In this document: piece by piece, positions 1 to 9,147 of the stretch
How the letters are laid out: each line of letters begins with the position of its first letter
Position numbering within the stretch: the stretch's first letter is position 1
Source of the DNA: Aequorivita sp.
GTDB taxonomy: Bacteria; Bacteroidota; Bacteroidia; Flavobacteriales; Flavobacteriaceae
Assembly (NCBI GenBank): GCA_024637015.1
Contig: JAGXGE010000001.1
Coordinates: 1-64,000 of the forward strand
Direction of reading: 5' to 3'
Length of the DNA: 64,000 bases
Notes under the pieces: model-generated
Seen by the model: only the letters and a program-made list of their open reading frames with translations
The model's database searches: none
What the model was told of the DNA's origin: nothing
Program-made: the position numbers and the translations under genes

Positions 1-1259
1 GTAGCAAACCAATCTGGATTGTCTATTGCTAAGGAACTCATGGTAGGAACAAAAGAGTATAGATCCTGTTGCAGTGCGTTTATAAAATCTATCAACACTG
101 GGTTCCCGCCGCCATCACCAAGGGCATCGCTGATACTGCCGGTTCCGCCGGGAGAACTATCTACTCCATCGCTACTACTTGTAGATTGTGCAATTGTTTG
201 ATAAGTGCTTATTGGGAAACCAAAAAAGTTGACGGTAATATCTGTAACTGTGATGCTCTGATTTGCAGCTGGAGTGAATTTTAGCGCTACATCTACATCG
301 GTAGTGGCGTCAATTGTCAGGTTCGTGTCAACAATAGTAATCCCGGGACTGCCAGTGGTTGTGCCGTTACCACTGCCGTTTATCATTGTTACGTTGCGAA
401 CATTTGTTGGGAAGCCTAGCGCATCCAACTCTGCTTGAAATTCATTTCTAAAACCGGGAGCTCCTAAAGGCAATACCTTTGTAGGGTCTTGTTCATAAGT
501 AGATCCTGCCAAAAGATGGCCAAGAAGATGATCAACAAGCATTTCCTTAGCGGCTGGGGAATTTAATAATTGATCTACTACCTGTTGTGCAGTAGGATCA
601 CCCACTTGATCTGCAAAATAATTTATTAAATACTGAAGGCTGATAGGAATGTTTGCTCCACGGTGTGGGGAATCAAAAGAAATATAAAGACGCGTTTCTG
701 AATCTAGACTATTGTCTTCCATATACGCTAAGGCGTAGCGGGCAATGAGACCGCCCATACTTGGGCCGAGCACTACTAGTTCGTTATCGCCTACTTTGTC
801 TGCGTTTAATTGCTGGATCATTGCTATCAAAACCATGGCGTTTCGCTGAATATAATCGCCACCGCCGTCTATATCTTTTCCGCCCGTATTGTAAAGTGGG
901 GCGTTTAGAATGACGATATCAAAACCTTCGTCGCGAAGAATGTCTGCCATGTTCTGTCCGCCAAAACTTAGGCTTGCATAAAGACCTGGAATGTCACGGG
1001 AATCACCGGGATCAATACCGTCGAGGACGATAATGGGTTTGTCTAGCACACCATCTAGATTGTCTAAAAATATTTCATATTCACCTTCCCCGAAATAGGC
1101 TTGAGTTTCATCATAGCCTTGATAGGCGATGTTTGCTGTTATGGTTTCAACTACTTGGCTTTCAGGATAAGTTGCGCCATCAGGAATATTCTGAAAACGT
1201 ATTTGGGCGAAGGAAAACTGAGTAATGAGTATTAATAATAGAACGTAAAACTTTTTCAT
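1..1259 (-). CDS. Secreted lipase-like alpha/beta-hydrolase (C-terminus outside window)
   Basis: About 419 N-terminal residues are visible; the frame is still open at base 1, so the gene is cut by the window edge, not broken. Residues 1-19 form a Sec signal peptide ending FSFAQ. The nucleophile elbow is GPSMGG (residues 165-170, Ser167 the likely nucleophile), preceded by a strand LVVL, and followed by a FDSPHRGANIP stretch typical of lipases and PGAP1-like esterases. A Gly/Ser-rich insert near residues 360-390 follows. The likely role is hydrolysis of an ester or lipid outside the cell. A T9SS sorting domain may exist in the unseen C-terminus. The substrate cannot be inferred. Confidence 0.75.
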   Translation of the reverse strand, partial: MKKFYVLLLILITQFSFAQIRFQNIPDGATYPESQVVETITANIAYQGYDETQAYFGEGEYEIFLDNLDGVLDKPIIVLDGIDPGDSRDIPGLYASLSFGGQNMADILRDEGFDIVILNAPLYNTGGKDIDGGGDYIQRNAMVLIAMIQQLNADKVGDNELVVLGPSMGGLIARYALAYMEDNSLDSETRLYISFDSPHRGANIPISLQYLINYFADQVGDPTAQQVVDQLLNSPAAKEMLVDHLLGHLLAGSTYEQDPTKVLPLGAPGFRNEFQAELDALGFPTNVRNVTMINGSGNGTTTGSPGITIVDTNLTIDATTDVDVALKFTPAANQSITVTDITVNFFGFPISTYQTIAQSTSSSDGVDSSPGGTGSISDALGDGGGNPVLIDFINALQQDLYSFVPTMSSLAIDNPDWFA

Positions 1260-1466
1260 TGGTAATTGTTTTGGTTTTGCTTTGGAAAGGTAGTGAAAAT
1301 TTGGTTGTCGGTTTTCTGTTGGGAACAAATGAAAATTTTAGTGTAGTGTTGAAACTTTAACTTGTATAAGATTCAAAAAGTTTTCATTAGTAAAATAAAT
1401 AAGTCAATAGTCGAAATAATTACAACAGGGTACTTCACAGCATTCAATATTTTATATATTTAATAA

Positions 1467-2840
1467 ATGATATATATATTATACATATTCCTATTCATTT
1501 ACTTTAATGGATATACACAATTTGGACCGCAACGTATAATTACAACCGAAGCACATTTACCAGTAAGAGTAGTATGTGGAGATATTAATGGTGATGGGTT
1601 TACAGATGTAGCCTTAGCATCAAGATCCCAAGCTACTCCATACAATCTTGCTTGGTTAGCAAATTTAAACGGTAACGGTAATTTTGGACCCATAAATTTA
1701 ATTGGCACTATGAGTGAAACATATCGCATTAACTTGGCTGATTTGGATAATGATGGGGATTTGGATGTTATGGGGGCAACTGTATTTTTAGACATTATTT
1801 CTTGGTATGAAAATCTGGATGGATTGGGCAATTTTGGCCCTAGAAATATAATTTCGAATACCGCAGATGGCGCACATGATGTTGTTGGGGCAGATATAGA
1901 TAATGATGGGGATATGGATGTAGTATCAGCTTCAGACAACTCTGGTCTAGCGTGGTATGAAAATCTTGATGGACAGGGAAATTTTAGTACCCAAAAAATT
2001 ATAAACAACATAATTTCCAATTCACGTTCCTTGGTGGCAACCGATATGGATGGAGATGGGGATATAGACATTTTGGGCAATGCTAGACAACCCGCCCAAA
2101 TATTCTGGATGGAAAATATGGATGGGCAGGGCACTTTTGGGACAATGCATATAATTCTCGAAATGGACTTTTATGCCAATACAGTTTTTGCCGCAGATGT
2201 GGATGGAGACAATGACATAGACGTTTTTTCTGCTACGCCATTTATAAATGAAGTAGCTTGGTTTGAAAATATGGATGGACTTGGAAATTTTAGTTCTAAA
2301 AATATAATAACCAATAGCCTATCCAAACCATATGCTGTATTTACTGAAGACCTTGACAATGATGGCGATAATGATGTTTTAGCTACTAGTGTAGATGCTT
2401 TGGGGAGCGAAGTGGTTTGGTTTGAAAATTTAGATGGATTTGGTTCTTTTGGCACAAAAAATATTATTTCTAATGAAGTGGATTTTGCCCGTGATGTTTA
2501 TGCCGCAGATCTGGACAACGACGGCGATATGGACGTACTTTCAGCATCACAAAATGATGATAAAATTGCTTGGTATGAAAACAAGACCATTATTGGTATT
2601 GAAGAAAACCTATTAAATAGCATCAAAATCTATCCAAATCCAACAAAGGGATTAATCTATATAAGTTCAAAAAGAGAACCTATTCTTGGCGCAACAGTTT
2701 TTGATATACTGGGTAAAAAAGTTCTCCAATTAAATGGGAACATTCAGCAAGTAGACATTTCAACTCTTCAAAGTGGGATGTATTTTTTGCGGATAACTGC
2801 TGATGATAGGAACTTTGTGGTAAAGATTATAAAGGAATAA
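1467..2840 (+). CDS. VCBS/FG-GAP repeat protein with T9SS sorting domain
   Basis: This 457-residue secreted protein starts with a short hydrophobic signal segment (residues 1-17). It then carries about seven tandem repeats of roughly 49-52 residues, each holding a calcium-binding-like D-x-D-x-D-G-D-x-D loop (DIDNDGDMDV type) and a W(Y/F)EN(L/M)DG turn. This is the pattern of VCBS/FG-GAP beta-propeller blades. From about residue 385 it ends in a T9SS type A sorting domain: IYPNPTKG, then VFDILGKKV, then GMYFLRI. It is probably exported through the outer membrane and anchored or released. No catalytic domain is seen; an adhesive or structural role is inference. It converges on the aldehyde dehydrogenase gene. 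Confidence 0.85.
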   Translation: MIYILYIFLFIYFNGYTQFGPQRIITTEAHLPVRVVCGDINGDGFTDVALASRSQATPYNLAWLANLNGNGNFGPINLIGTMSETYRINLADLDNDGDLDVMGATVFLDIISWYENLDGLGNFGPRNIISNTADGAHDVVGADIDNDGDMDVVSASDNSGLAWYENLDGQGNFSTQKIINNIISNSRSLVATDMDGDGDIDILGNARQPAQIFWMENMDGQGTFGTMHIILEMDFYANTVFAADVDGDNDIDVFSATPFINEVAWFENMDGLGNFSSKNIITNSLSKPYAVFTEDLDNDGDNDVLATSVDALGSEVVWFENLDGFGSFGTKNIISNEVDFARDVYAADLDNDGDMDVLSASQNDDKIAWYENKTIIGIEENLLNSIKIYPNPTKGLIYISSKREPILGATVFDILGKKVLQLNGNIQQVDISTLQSGMYFLRITADDRNFVVKIIKE

Positions 2841-2855
2841 TTTCCAATTAATATT

Positions 2856-4232
2856 TCAAAACTTCATAAACCACCGCATTAATTTGAACCTAAAAGGAGT
2901 GTGCGGATAATAGCGTATGGATGGGTCTAACCATGTTGGTTTATCCATCACGCTTTTGTAATGTGTAAAAGTTTTGAAACCAGCCTCGCCGTGGTAATTG
3001 CCAATACCGCTTTGACCCACGCCGCCAAATGGCAGATTTTCGTTGCTGATATGCATTACGGTTTCATTTATGGCGCCGCCACCGAAAGAGATTTCTTTTA
3101 AAATTTTCTTTTTTATGGAACTGCTTTTTGTGAAGAGATAGCAGGATAAGGGTTTTGGGAGGCTGTTTACTTTGGAAATTGCTTCCTCTATAGTTTCGTA
3201 AGTAATTACAGGAAGAATGGGCCCAAAAATTTCTTCTTGCATAACAGCATCTTCCATGGTTACATTTTGCATAATGGTAGGCTGGATGTAGCGGGTTTCG
3301 GCATTGGTTTCGCCTCCGTAATATATTTTTTCAGAATTGAGCATTTTAGTAAGCCGTTCAAAATTTTTATCGTTTATAATCTGAACGTAATTGTCGTTTT
3401 CAAAAGCGAGGTGCTGACTTATGATTTCCTTTTTGGCCTGTTCTAAGAATTGCTGTTCGATGCTTTTATGAACGAGAACGTAGTCTGGTGCAATGCAGGT
3501 TTGGCCGGTGTTGAGGAATTTTCCCCATATTAATCGCTTCACTGAAACTTTTAGGTTACAGCTTTCGGTGACTATGGCGGGGCTTTTTCCGCCAAGTTCG
3601 AGGGTTACTGGGGTTAGGTTTTCGGCGGCGGCTTTATATATTATCTTGCCTACTTTGGTGCTTCCTGTGAAAAATATTTTGTCGAATTTCTGTTTTAAGA
3701 GTTCTTGGGTCTCTTCTACCCCACCCTCAACAACTGTAAAGAATGATGGGTCGAAATTCTCTTTTACGATTTTTGCCATAGCGGCCGCCGTGTGTGTGGG
3801 TAATTCGCTGGGCTTTAAAATTACGGTATTTCCTGCTGCTATGGCTGCAATGACCGGGGCAAAGGAAAGTTGGTAGGGATAGTTCCAAGCGCCAATAACC
3901 AAACTGACGCCCAAGGGTTCCGGAATGATATAACTGGAAGCGGGAAAGTTGAGGATGCCCGTGGAAACTTTTTGTTTACGCGCCCATTGAAAAATATTGT
4001 TTCGTGCCTCTTTAATGTCTTTGTAAAGCAGGGAAAGCTCCGTAGTGTAATTGTCAAATTCTGACTTTTTGAAATCTTTGTAAATGGCTGCGTGGAGTAG
4101 CGGCTCGTTTTTCTTTATGGCGCTGTAAAGTGTCTTAAGTTGCTTTCTTCTAAAGTGAATGTCTTTTGTCTTGTGGGTTTTAAAGAAGTTGCGTTGTAGA
4201 CTGACTATTTCTTTCATGGAACCAATTTTCAT
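2856..4232 (-). CDS. Aldehyde dehydrogenase family protein
   Basis: This is a 458-residue NAD(P)-dependent aldehyde dehydrogenase that oxidises an aldehyde to its acid. The cofactor-binding stretch GNTVILKPSE lies at 134-143, FTGSTKVGK at 188-196, the general base Glu212 in LELGGKSP, and the catalytic Cys246 in NTGQTC. EEIFGPILPV follows in the C-terminal half. The length near 460 and the hydrophobic C-terminal end (RFKLMRWFMKF) resemble the class 3/fatty aldehyde dehydrogenase branch, so a long-chain aldehyde is a plausible but unproven substrate. An alternative start is Met6. It is the last gene of the leftward run. Confidence 0.9.
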   Translation of the reverse strand: MKIGSMKEIVSLQRNFFKTHKTKDIHFRRKQLKTLYSAIKKNEPLLHAAIYKDFKKSEFDNYTTELSLLYKDIKEARNNIFQWARKQKVSTGILNFPASSYIIPEPLGVSLVIGAWNYPYQLSFAPVIAAIAAGNTVILKPSELPTHTAAAMAKIVKENFDPSFFTVVEGGVEETQELLKQKFDKIFFTGSTKVGKIIYKAAAENLTPVTLELGGKSPAIVTESCNLKVSVKRLIWGKFLNTGQTCIAPDYVLVHKSIEQQFLEQAKKEIISQHLAFENDNYVQIINDKNFERLTKMLNSEKIYYGGETNAETRYIQPTIMQNVTMEDAVMQEEIFGPILPVITYETIEEAISKVNSLPKPLSCYLFTKSSSIKKKILKEISFGGGAINETVMHISNENLPFGGVGQSGIGNYHGEAGFKTFTHYKSVMDKPTWLDPSIRYYPHTPFRFKLMRWFMKF

Positions 4233-4283
4233 TAAAAATACTTTTAATGAAATGGATTGCTGTTAAAAAAAGAACAAAAATTC

Positions 4284-5051
4284 CTACTTATCCCTATTCA
4301 AAATCTTGTATTCTTCATAACAACCGCTAATAGCATCTAGAATCTGTAAATCATTGGCTGTGCGGATGAAGTCTTTGGAAAAACTACACTTATTTAATAT
4401 TTCATCAATATCGGCACGCTCAAGTTGAAGCACGGCCATTAAAGTTTCTCGGTCGTATTTGCTTTGAAGTAGGTTTCTAATTTCGTCATCTTCCTTCATT
4501 TGGCGGAGTTTCTTCATCTGTCTCGGTCGTTTTCCGAAGACGTTATAGAGAAAATCGGCAGGGTTGAAAATAGAGCTGAGAACCTTACTAACGGCACCAG
4601 GCTGGTTGCTTCCGCCTTCGTAACCTGAGTTTAGGCCTGAAATCCGATAGCGATAATTATCGTAAATAGGAATTAGTTTCGCATCAATTTCAACATAACC
4701 TGTTAGCTGAACGGGTTTAATCACTACTTCTTCCAGAGCGATACCGAGTTCGGTCATTTTCACTTTGATATCGCCGCCAAAGTTAAGCCAGTCATTGGTT
4801 ACACGGACGCGAATGGATTTAAAGCCCAAATAAGAAAAATACAGTGTATCGTTCACCACCGCTTTAATGGTGAATTCCCCTTTTTCATTAGTAGTTGTTC
4901 CTTTTACCTGATTTAGGTTTACGATGTTTACGTTTTCCAGAATCTTGTCATTCGCATCGTTCATCACGGTTCCTTTGATAGTGTTATTTTCTTGGGCAAA
5001 GGAGTTTGAGGCGATAAAAAGAAGAGCAATAAGTAGGGTTATCTTTTTCAT
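4284..5051 (-). CDS. Carboxypeptidase-like regulatory domain protein, secreted
   Basis: This 255-residue exported protein has a clean signal peptide (MKKITLLIALLFIASNSFAQ). Residues about 22-110 fit the CarboxypepD_reg-like beta-sandwich fold (IKGTVMNDANDKILENVNIV, then GTTTNEKGEFTI), common at the N-terminus of Bacteroidota outer-membrane proteins. The rest is charged and helical and I do not recognise it. A longer reading from 5081 would overlap the upstream acetyltransferase gene and bury the signal peptide, so the start at 5051 is preferred. Cellular role unknown; a periplasmic or outer-membrane-associated location is inferred. Confidence 0.75.
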   Translation of the reverse strand: MKKITLLIALLFIASNSFAQENNTIKGTVMNDANDKILENVNIVNLNQVKGTTTNEKGEFTIKAVVNDTLYFSYLGFKSIRVRVTNDWLNFGGDIKVKMTELGIALEEVVIKPVQLTGYVEIDAKLIPIYDNYRYRISGLNSGYEGGSNQPGAVSKVLSSIFNPADFLYNVFGKRPRQMKKLRQMKEDDEIRNLLQSKYDRETLMAVLQLERADIDEILNKCSFSKDFIRTANDLQILDAISGCYEEYKILNRDK

Positions 5052-5077
5052 AGAGGGATTTAATATACGGAAAATAT

Positions 5078-5698
5078 TCACTGGTGTGAAATGTTCCCTT
5101 CTTTTTCAATTTTAGATTTCAATTTTTCTTTAACGCCACCAAACCATTCGTCTTTTAAAATGCTTAAAACAATGCTATCGCGCCTTCCGTTCGGGGCCGC
5201 ACAGTTACTTCGTAAAATACCTTCCACGGAACAACCGATGCTTTTCATTGCAGCGATGCTCCCTTCATTGTTTGCATCTGCACGAAACTCTACACGATCT
5301 AAACCTAAAGTTTCAAAGGCAAATTCAAGTAGCAAAAGTTTACACTGCTTGTTGAGTCCTGTTCTTTGAAATTCCTTACCGTACCAAGTGTATCCCAATT
5401 GAACTGTGTTATGATTTTTCTGAAAATCATAGAAACGGGTACTGCCAGCAATTTGCTGCGAGCGTTTATCGAAAACAATAAAGGGGTATGAGGTTTCTTC
5501 TTTTCTTCCTTTTAGCGCAAAGTCTACATAGGTTTTTAAATTTTCCAAACCGTTTGCTGGTTGAAGGGAGTATTTCCAAAGTTCAGGCTGCTCTTCTGAG
5601 AAATGCAGCAGCTTATCAATATCTTGATGGTGCAAGGGATTGAGTCGAACAATGTCGTTTTCTAGTATATGTTCCTGCAGAAAGTTGAAGGTTTGCAT
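5078..5698 (-). CDS. GNAT family N-acetyltransferase (RimJ/RimL type)
   Basis: A 206-residue acetyl-CoA-dependent N-acetyltransferase. The RimJ/RimL-like opening is VRLNPLHHQDIDKLLHFSE. The central sheet includes GSTRFYDFQKNHNTVQLGYTW, the acetyl-CoA loop is near QRTGLNKQCKLLLLEFAFE, and the C-terminal signature is DRVEFRADANNEGSIAAMKSIG. The family acetylates protein N-termini or small amines; the substrate is not predictable here. It lies between the helicase terminator hairpin upstream and the regulatory-domain protein 26 bp downstream. Confidence 0.85.
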   Translation of the reverse strand: MQTFNFLQEHILENDIVRLNPLHHQDIDKLLHFSEEQPELWKYSLQPANGLENLKTYVDFALKGRKEETSYPFIVFDKRSQQIAGSTRFYDFQKNHNTVQLGYTWYGKEFQRTGLNKQCKLLLLEFAFETLGLDRVEFRADANNEGSIAAMKSIGCSVEGILRSNCAAPNGRRDSIVLSILKDEWFGGVKEKLKSKIEKEGNISHQ

Positions 5699-5712
5699 AA
5701 GCCTTAAAAAAT

Positions 5713-5737
5713 ACGGGCCTCTTTATTAAAGGCCCGT
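5713..5737 (-). terminator. Rho-independent terminator after the DEAD-box helicase
   Basis: The 8-bp stem acgggcct/aggcccgt has a 9-nt loop. Read on the minus strand it is followed by a run of about six T. It lies between the helicase stop (5828) and the acetyltransferase start (5698), so it should end the helicase transcript and separate the two genes. Confidence 0.8.
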
Positions 5738-5827
5738 AAATATAATTATATAGACGTTAAAGTGGTACTAAAGTTTAAAGGGAGTATTTATTTTCTTTAA
5801 ACAATTTATGACTTTAACCAAAAAAGG

Positions 5828-7663
5828 CTATTCCTTTCTTCTGCGTCTACCTCCAGTACCTTTTGTATCTGGGCGTTCACTACCTCTTCGGCCTTTGCCC
5901 TTAAAAGCTGGTTTATCACTGCTGCTAGATCCGCCGCTTCGTTTTTTGAAACTGCCTCTGCGCTCGCCACGATCTCCACCTCTATCGCCTCTATCGCCAC
6001 GGTCATTTCTGTCGCCTCTTCTTTTGCCACGATCACGTCCGCCGCCGCTTCTGCCTTTGCTACGACCAGTGTCTTTGGAAATTTCAATATTGATTTGTCT
6101 GCCTTCAAGTTTAAAATCCTTGAAAATGCCCATCACCAATTCTTGATGTGTTGTATCGGTATTAAAGAAGGAGAAACTATCTTTTACGTCAACTTTGTAA
6201 ACATCGTCTTTTCCTAATTGTAACAAATCGCGAAGGAAATCCTTCAGACTCATCCAATCGAAATCATCTTTGCTTCCAATGTTTAAGAAATAGCGTGTGC
6301 TGTCTTTATTTTCTTCTTCGAAATTGCGTTCACCGCCCCCAGAAATATTAAGGTCTTTACTATTTTTATAATAATTCAAGAAACGCGTAAACTCTACAGA
6401 AAATACCTTTTGGATAAGCTCTTCTTTCGAAAAATCTGCCAATACTTCGTTTATATTCGGAAGATAGGCGTTGATCTCAGGGTTTATTTTGGTGTCTTTA
6501 ATATTATTTGCCAAATGAAACATCTGAACTTCACAAATTTCCATTCCCGAAGGAATTTCCTTTGAAATGAATTTCTTTTGAATCATCTTTTCAATAGTGT
6601 GGATTTTTCGTACTTCACTTTTTGAAACGATAACCATAGAAATCCCAGTTTTCCCGGCACGACCAGTACGGCCGCTACGGTGTGTGTAGATTTCAGTTTC
6701 GTCAGGTAATTGGTAGTTTATTACGTGTGTTATATCATCTACGTCAATTCCACGGGCGGCAACATCTGTTGCAACAAGCATTTGTATTTGGCGGGCACGG
6801 AAGGATTTCATTACCGTATCGCGCTGGCTTTGGCTTAAATCTCCGTGAAGTGCTGCGGCGTTATAACCATCCTCAATAAGCTGTTCTGCAACTTTTTGGG
6901 TGTCGCGTTTTGTTCGGCAAAAGATTACAGAGAAAATTTCTGGGTTTGCATCTGCCAAACGTTTTAACGCACTGTAACGATCGCGAGCATTCACTAAATA
7001 ATATTCGTGTGAAACTTGATCTGAACCTACGTTTTTAGTTCCCACAGTGATTTCCACTGGAGTATGCATAAATTTCTTTGCAATCGTAGAAACTTCTTTC
7101 GGCATTGTTGCGCTAAACAACCAAGTGCTTTTCTCTTTTGGAGAATGCGAAAGGATTTCGGTGATGTCTTCATAAAAGCCCATGTTGAGCATTTCATCGG
7201 CCTCATCAAGCACGCAATATTCAATTTTTGAAATATCAATCAACCCACGGCCGATCATATCTTTCATTCGTCCTGGGGTTGCAACGATAATCTGTGCTCC
7301 TTTTTTAACCTGGCGCGCTTGGTCGGTTATACTCGCACCGCCATAAATAGCGGTTACGTTAAGCCCTGGCATATACTTACCGTAAGCTGCCATTTCATTT
7401 GTAATTTGAAGGCAAAGTTCGCGGGTTGGTGAAAGGATAAGACCTTGTGTAGTGCGACTTTTTACGTCAATTTTTTGCAACATTGGAAAACCAAATGCTG
7501 CTGTTTTACCTGTTCCTGTTTGCGCTAAGGAAACCATATCGGTTTCGCGTTCTAAAAGAATTGGGATTGCTTTTGCTTGTACTTCTGAAGGGGTTTCAAA
7601 ACCCAAGTCGGCGATGGCTTTTAGAAGATGTTCTTCCAAGCCGAGTGCTTTAAATGCTGTCAT
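5828..7663 (-). CDS. DEAD-box ATP-dependent RNA helicase with DbpA-like RNA-binding domain
   Basis: This 611-residue RNA helicase unwinds structured RNA, typically in ribosome assembly or cold adaptation. It has the Q-motif region (LGFETPSEVQAKAIP, 20-34), Walker A AQTGTGKT (47-54), PTREL (79-83), DEAD (153-156) and SAT (184-186). HRSGRTGRAGK follows near residue 335. A DbpA-like RNA-binding domain spans roughly 465-545, followed by a long Arg/Gly/Ser-rich basic tail to the C-terminus. The domain order matches DeaD/CsdA. A 200-bp non-coding leader with two hairpins precedes it, which suggests post-transcriptional control. The repetitive tail gives long spurious open frames on the opposite strand. 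Confidence 0.95.
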   Translation of the reverse strand: MTAFKALGLEEHLLKAIADLGFETPSEVQAKAIPILLERETDMVSLAQTGTGKTAAFGFPMLQKIDVKSRTTQGLILSPTRELCLQITNEMAAYGKYMPGLNVTAIYGGASITDQARQVKKGAQIIVATPGRMKDMIGRGLIDISKIEYCVLDEADEMLNMGFYEDITEILSHSPKEKSTWLFSATMPKEVSTIAKKFMHTPVEITVGTKNVGSDQVSHEYYLVNARDRYSALKRLADANPEIFSVIFCRTKRDTQKVAEQLIEDGYNAAALHGDLSQSQRDTVMKSFRARQIQMLVATDVAARGIDVDDITHVINYQLPDETEIYTHRSGRTGRAGKTGISMVIVSKSEVRKIHTIEKMIQKKFISKEIPSGMEICEVQMFHLANNIKDTKINPEINAYLPNINEVLADFSKEELIQKVFSVEFTRFLNYYKNSKDLNISGGGERNFEEENKDSTRYFLNIGSKDDFDWMSLKDFLRDLLQLGKDDVYKVDVKDSFSFFNTDTTHQELVMGIFKDFKLEGRQINIEISKDTGRSKGRSGGGRDRGKRRGDRNDRGDRGDRGGDRGERRGSFKKRSGGSSSSDKPAFKGKGRRGSERPDTKGTGGRRRRKE

Positions 7664-7800
7664 TTTATTTAATAAAGTTTTTTATATGTGTGCTAACGGG
7701 AAGCTACTGGACATATAAAAACGGACAGCTTCACTATAACACCCCTCACCCTGAGGATTTTTCTTTAAAACCAAATGCCGAAAGGCATCAGTTTTTCAAG
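7664..7800 (-). promoter_or_regulatory. Structured 5' leader of the DEAD-box helicase gene
   Basis: Two potential hairpins lie upstream of the helicase start. One is atgcc-gaaa-ggcat (7775-7788), five perfect pairs closed by a GAAA loop on the plus strand (TTTC on the minus strand). The other is gaagct/agcttc (7700-7705 with 7727-7732). No convincing protein-coding frame fills the 212-bp gap to rdgB. A long structured leader on a deaD-type gene suggests cold- or auto-regulation; that is inference. Confidence 0.4.
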
Positions 7801-7875
7801 GGCGCAAAAATAGTGTTTCCTTTTCAGTTAACCGCTTTCGTTGGCAGTTTTTTGTGAAGTATTGAAAATTTGGAT

Positions 7876-8448
7876 TTATTTCGACAAATAGTCTATCAAT
7901 TGACGCATCGCTTTTCCGCGATGGCCGATTTCACTTTTTTTCTGAAGGGACATTTCAGCGAAGGTTTTATCGAACCCTTTAGGCTGAAAGATTGGATCAT
8001 AACCAAAGCCTGATTCGCCTCGGAGTTCTTTGATTATTTCACCTTCGCATATACCCAAAAACATAATTTCTGAATGGTTCATTGCAAGTGCAATGGCGGT
8101 TTTGAATCTCGCCGTACGGTCCTCTTTGTCTTTCAGATTTTTTAATAATTTTTGAATGTTTGCATTCGAATCGTGCGAAGCTCCTGCATAGCGCGCACTA
8201 TAAACACCTGGCTCGTTGTTTAGGGATTTTACTTCTAAACCTGTATCGTCTGCAAAGCAATCTAGATTATAATTGTCGCGCACATAGTTTGCCTTTAAAA
8301 TTGCGTTTCCTTCAATGGTGCCTGCGGTTTCTTCAATATCTTCGTTGCAGCCTATATCATCCAAGCTCAGTAATTCAATGTGGTTCGGAAGCATTGCTTT
8401 TACTTCCATGAATTTATTTTTGTTGTGGGTGGCAAAGACGAGTTTCAT
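7876..8448 (-). CDS. rdgB: Non-canonical purine NTP pyrophosphatase RdgB/HAM1
   Basis: A 190-residue Ham1/RdgB protein that hydrolyses dITP, XTP and ITP to monophosphates and so keeps deaminated purines out of DNA and RNA. The substrate-binding start is FATHNKNKFMEV (residues 4-15), the active-site region is FADDTGLEV with YSARYAG, and GFGYDPIF precedes the C-terminal IGHRGKAM. Length and motif order are normal for the family. Just upstream of its start lies a short direct repeat (gtattga twice, 8454-8467), one of several start-adjacent micro-repeats in the window. Confidence 0.95.
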   Translation of the reverse strand: MKLVFATHNKNKFMEVKAMLPNHIELLSLDDIGCNEDIEETAGTIEGNAILKANYVRDNYNLDCFADDTGLEVKSLNNEPGVYSARYAGASHDSNANIQKLLKNLKDKEDRTARFKTAIALAMNHSEIMFLGICEGEIIKELRGESGFGYDPIFQPKGFDKTFAEMSLQKKSEIGHRGKAMRQLIDYLSK

Positions 8449-8484
8449 TATTAGTATTGAGTATTGAGATATTAGACTTAAAAT

Positions 8485-9117
8485 CTATCTCCAACTTTTA
8501 TTTTTTAATCTTGTTCGTTTCAATCCAAACCATTCATTATAGAATAATTTGTTGTTTTTTATATACATTACTTTATCAGAAAAAAATCTTGGCATAGCAG
8601 TTACATCTAAATCATTTACAGTTATTTCAATTTCATTATAATTTGGATTGTCAATGATAATAGTTTCTTCCTTTCCCAAATATTGAAAATAAATTGAATA
8701 TATCTTTTCTATTGAAAATTCAGCAATACCATCTATATCCGCAGCATTGACTATATTTTCATTAACAATCAACTTTGTATATGATAAAGGAAAATAAGAG
8801 TCGGATATTTTTATGTTTACGAGACCACTCAAGTTTGGATTAATATGACCAATATATGAAGTTGTTGGCTTTTCCGGTTGAATAAAAGTATTAAGTATAA
8901 TACTATCTTTTGAAATTTTTTTCCAATTTCCTTTTACAATGGTTCCGCCACTTTTAAGATTTAAAAAAACCTGATATTCAAAAGTATTATCTTCTTTCAA
9001 ATGTAATTGGGTACACTGCTCATTTTTCTTGCACTTACCATAAAGTCCAATTATAGATTTGTTCGTAGAACACGATACAAAAAACACAGATAAAAAAATC
9101 AATTTAATATATTTCAT
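8485..9117 (-). CDS. Predicted lipoprotein of unknown function
   Basis: A 210-residue protein beginning MKYIKLIFLSVFFVSCSTNK, a short signal peptide with a lipobox (FVSC, Cys16). The first half has a META/lipocalin-like feel (hydrophilic strands, IIKGN/W-rich turns). Residues about 115-165 (INISDSYFPL-like stretch, DIDGIAEFSI) resemble a carboxypeptidase-regulatory beta-sandwich segment. No catalytic motif is seen. It lies between trmH and rdgB, 30-36 bp from each, and could be co-transcribed with them. Function not recognised. Confidence 0.65.
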   Translation of the reverse strand: MKYIKLIFLSVFFVSCSTNKSIIGLYGKCKKNEQCTQLHLKEDNTFEYQVFLNLKSGGTIVKGNWKKISKDSIILNTFIQPEKPTTSYIGHINPNLSGLVNIKISDSYFPLSYTKLIVNENIVNAADIDGIAEFSIEKIYSIYFQYLGKEETIIIDNPNYNEIEITVNDLDVTAMPRFFSDKVMYIKNNKLFYNEWFGLKRTRLKNKSWR

Positions 9118-9147
9118 TTTTCTTTTTATAAAGACTTTGCTTGGGTT

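Noticed and set aside
1499-2455. Antisense frames across the VCBS-repeat gene, rich in Ser/Pro/Lys
   Set aside because: The regular DGD repeats on the sense strand create open frames on the other; only the sense strand has signal peptide and sorting domain.
5052-5081. Upstream start for the regulatory-domain protein
   Set aside because: It would overlap the acetyltransferase gene and hide the clean signal peptide starting at 5051.
5806-6146. Long Pro/Leu/Arg- and Glu/Ala-rich open frames on both strands opposite the helicase tail
   Set aside because: They follow from the repetitive Arg/Gly-rich codons of the helicase C-terminus; low complexity, no signals, no independent gene features.
7654-7857. 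67-codon plus-strand frame in the helicase leader
   Set aside because: No conserved character, overlaps the helicase start and the hairpins, and lacks a promoter or partner gene.
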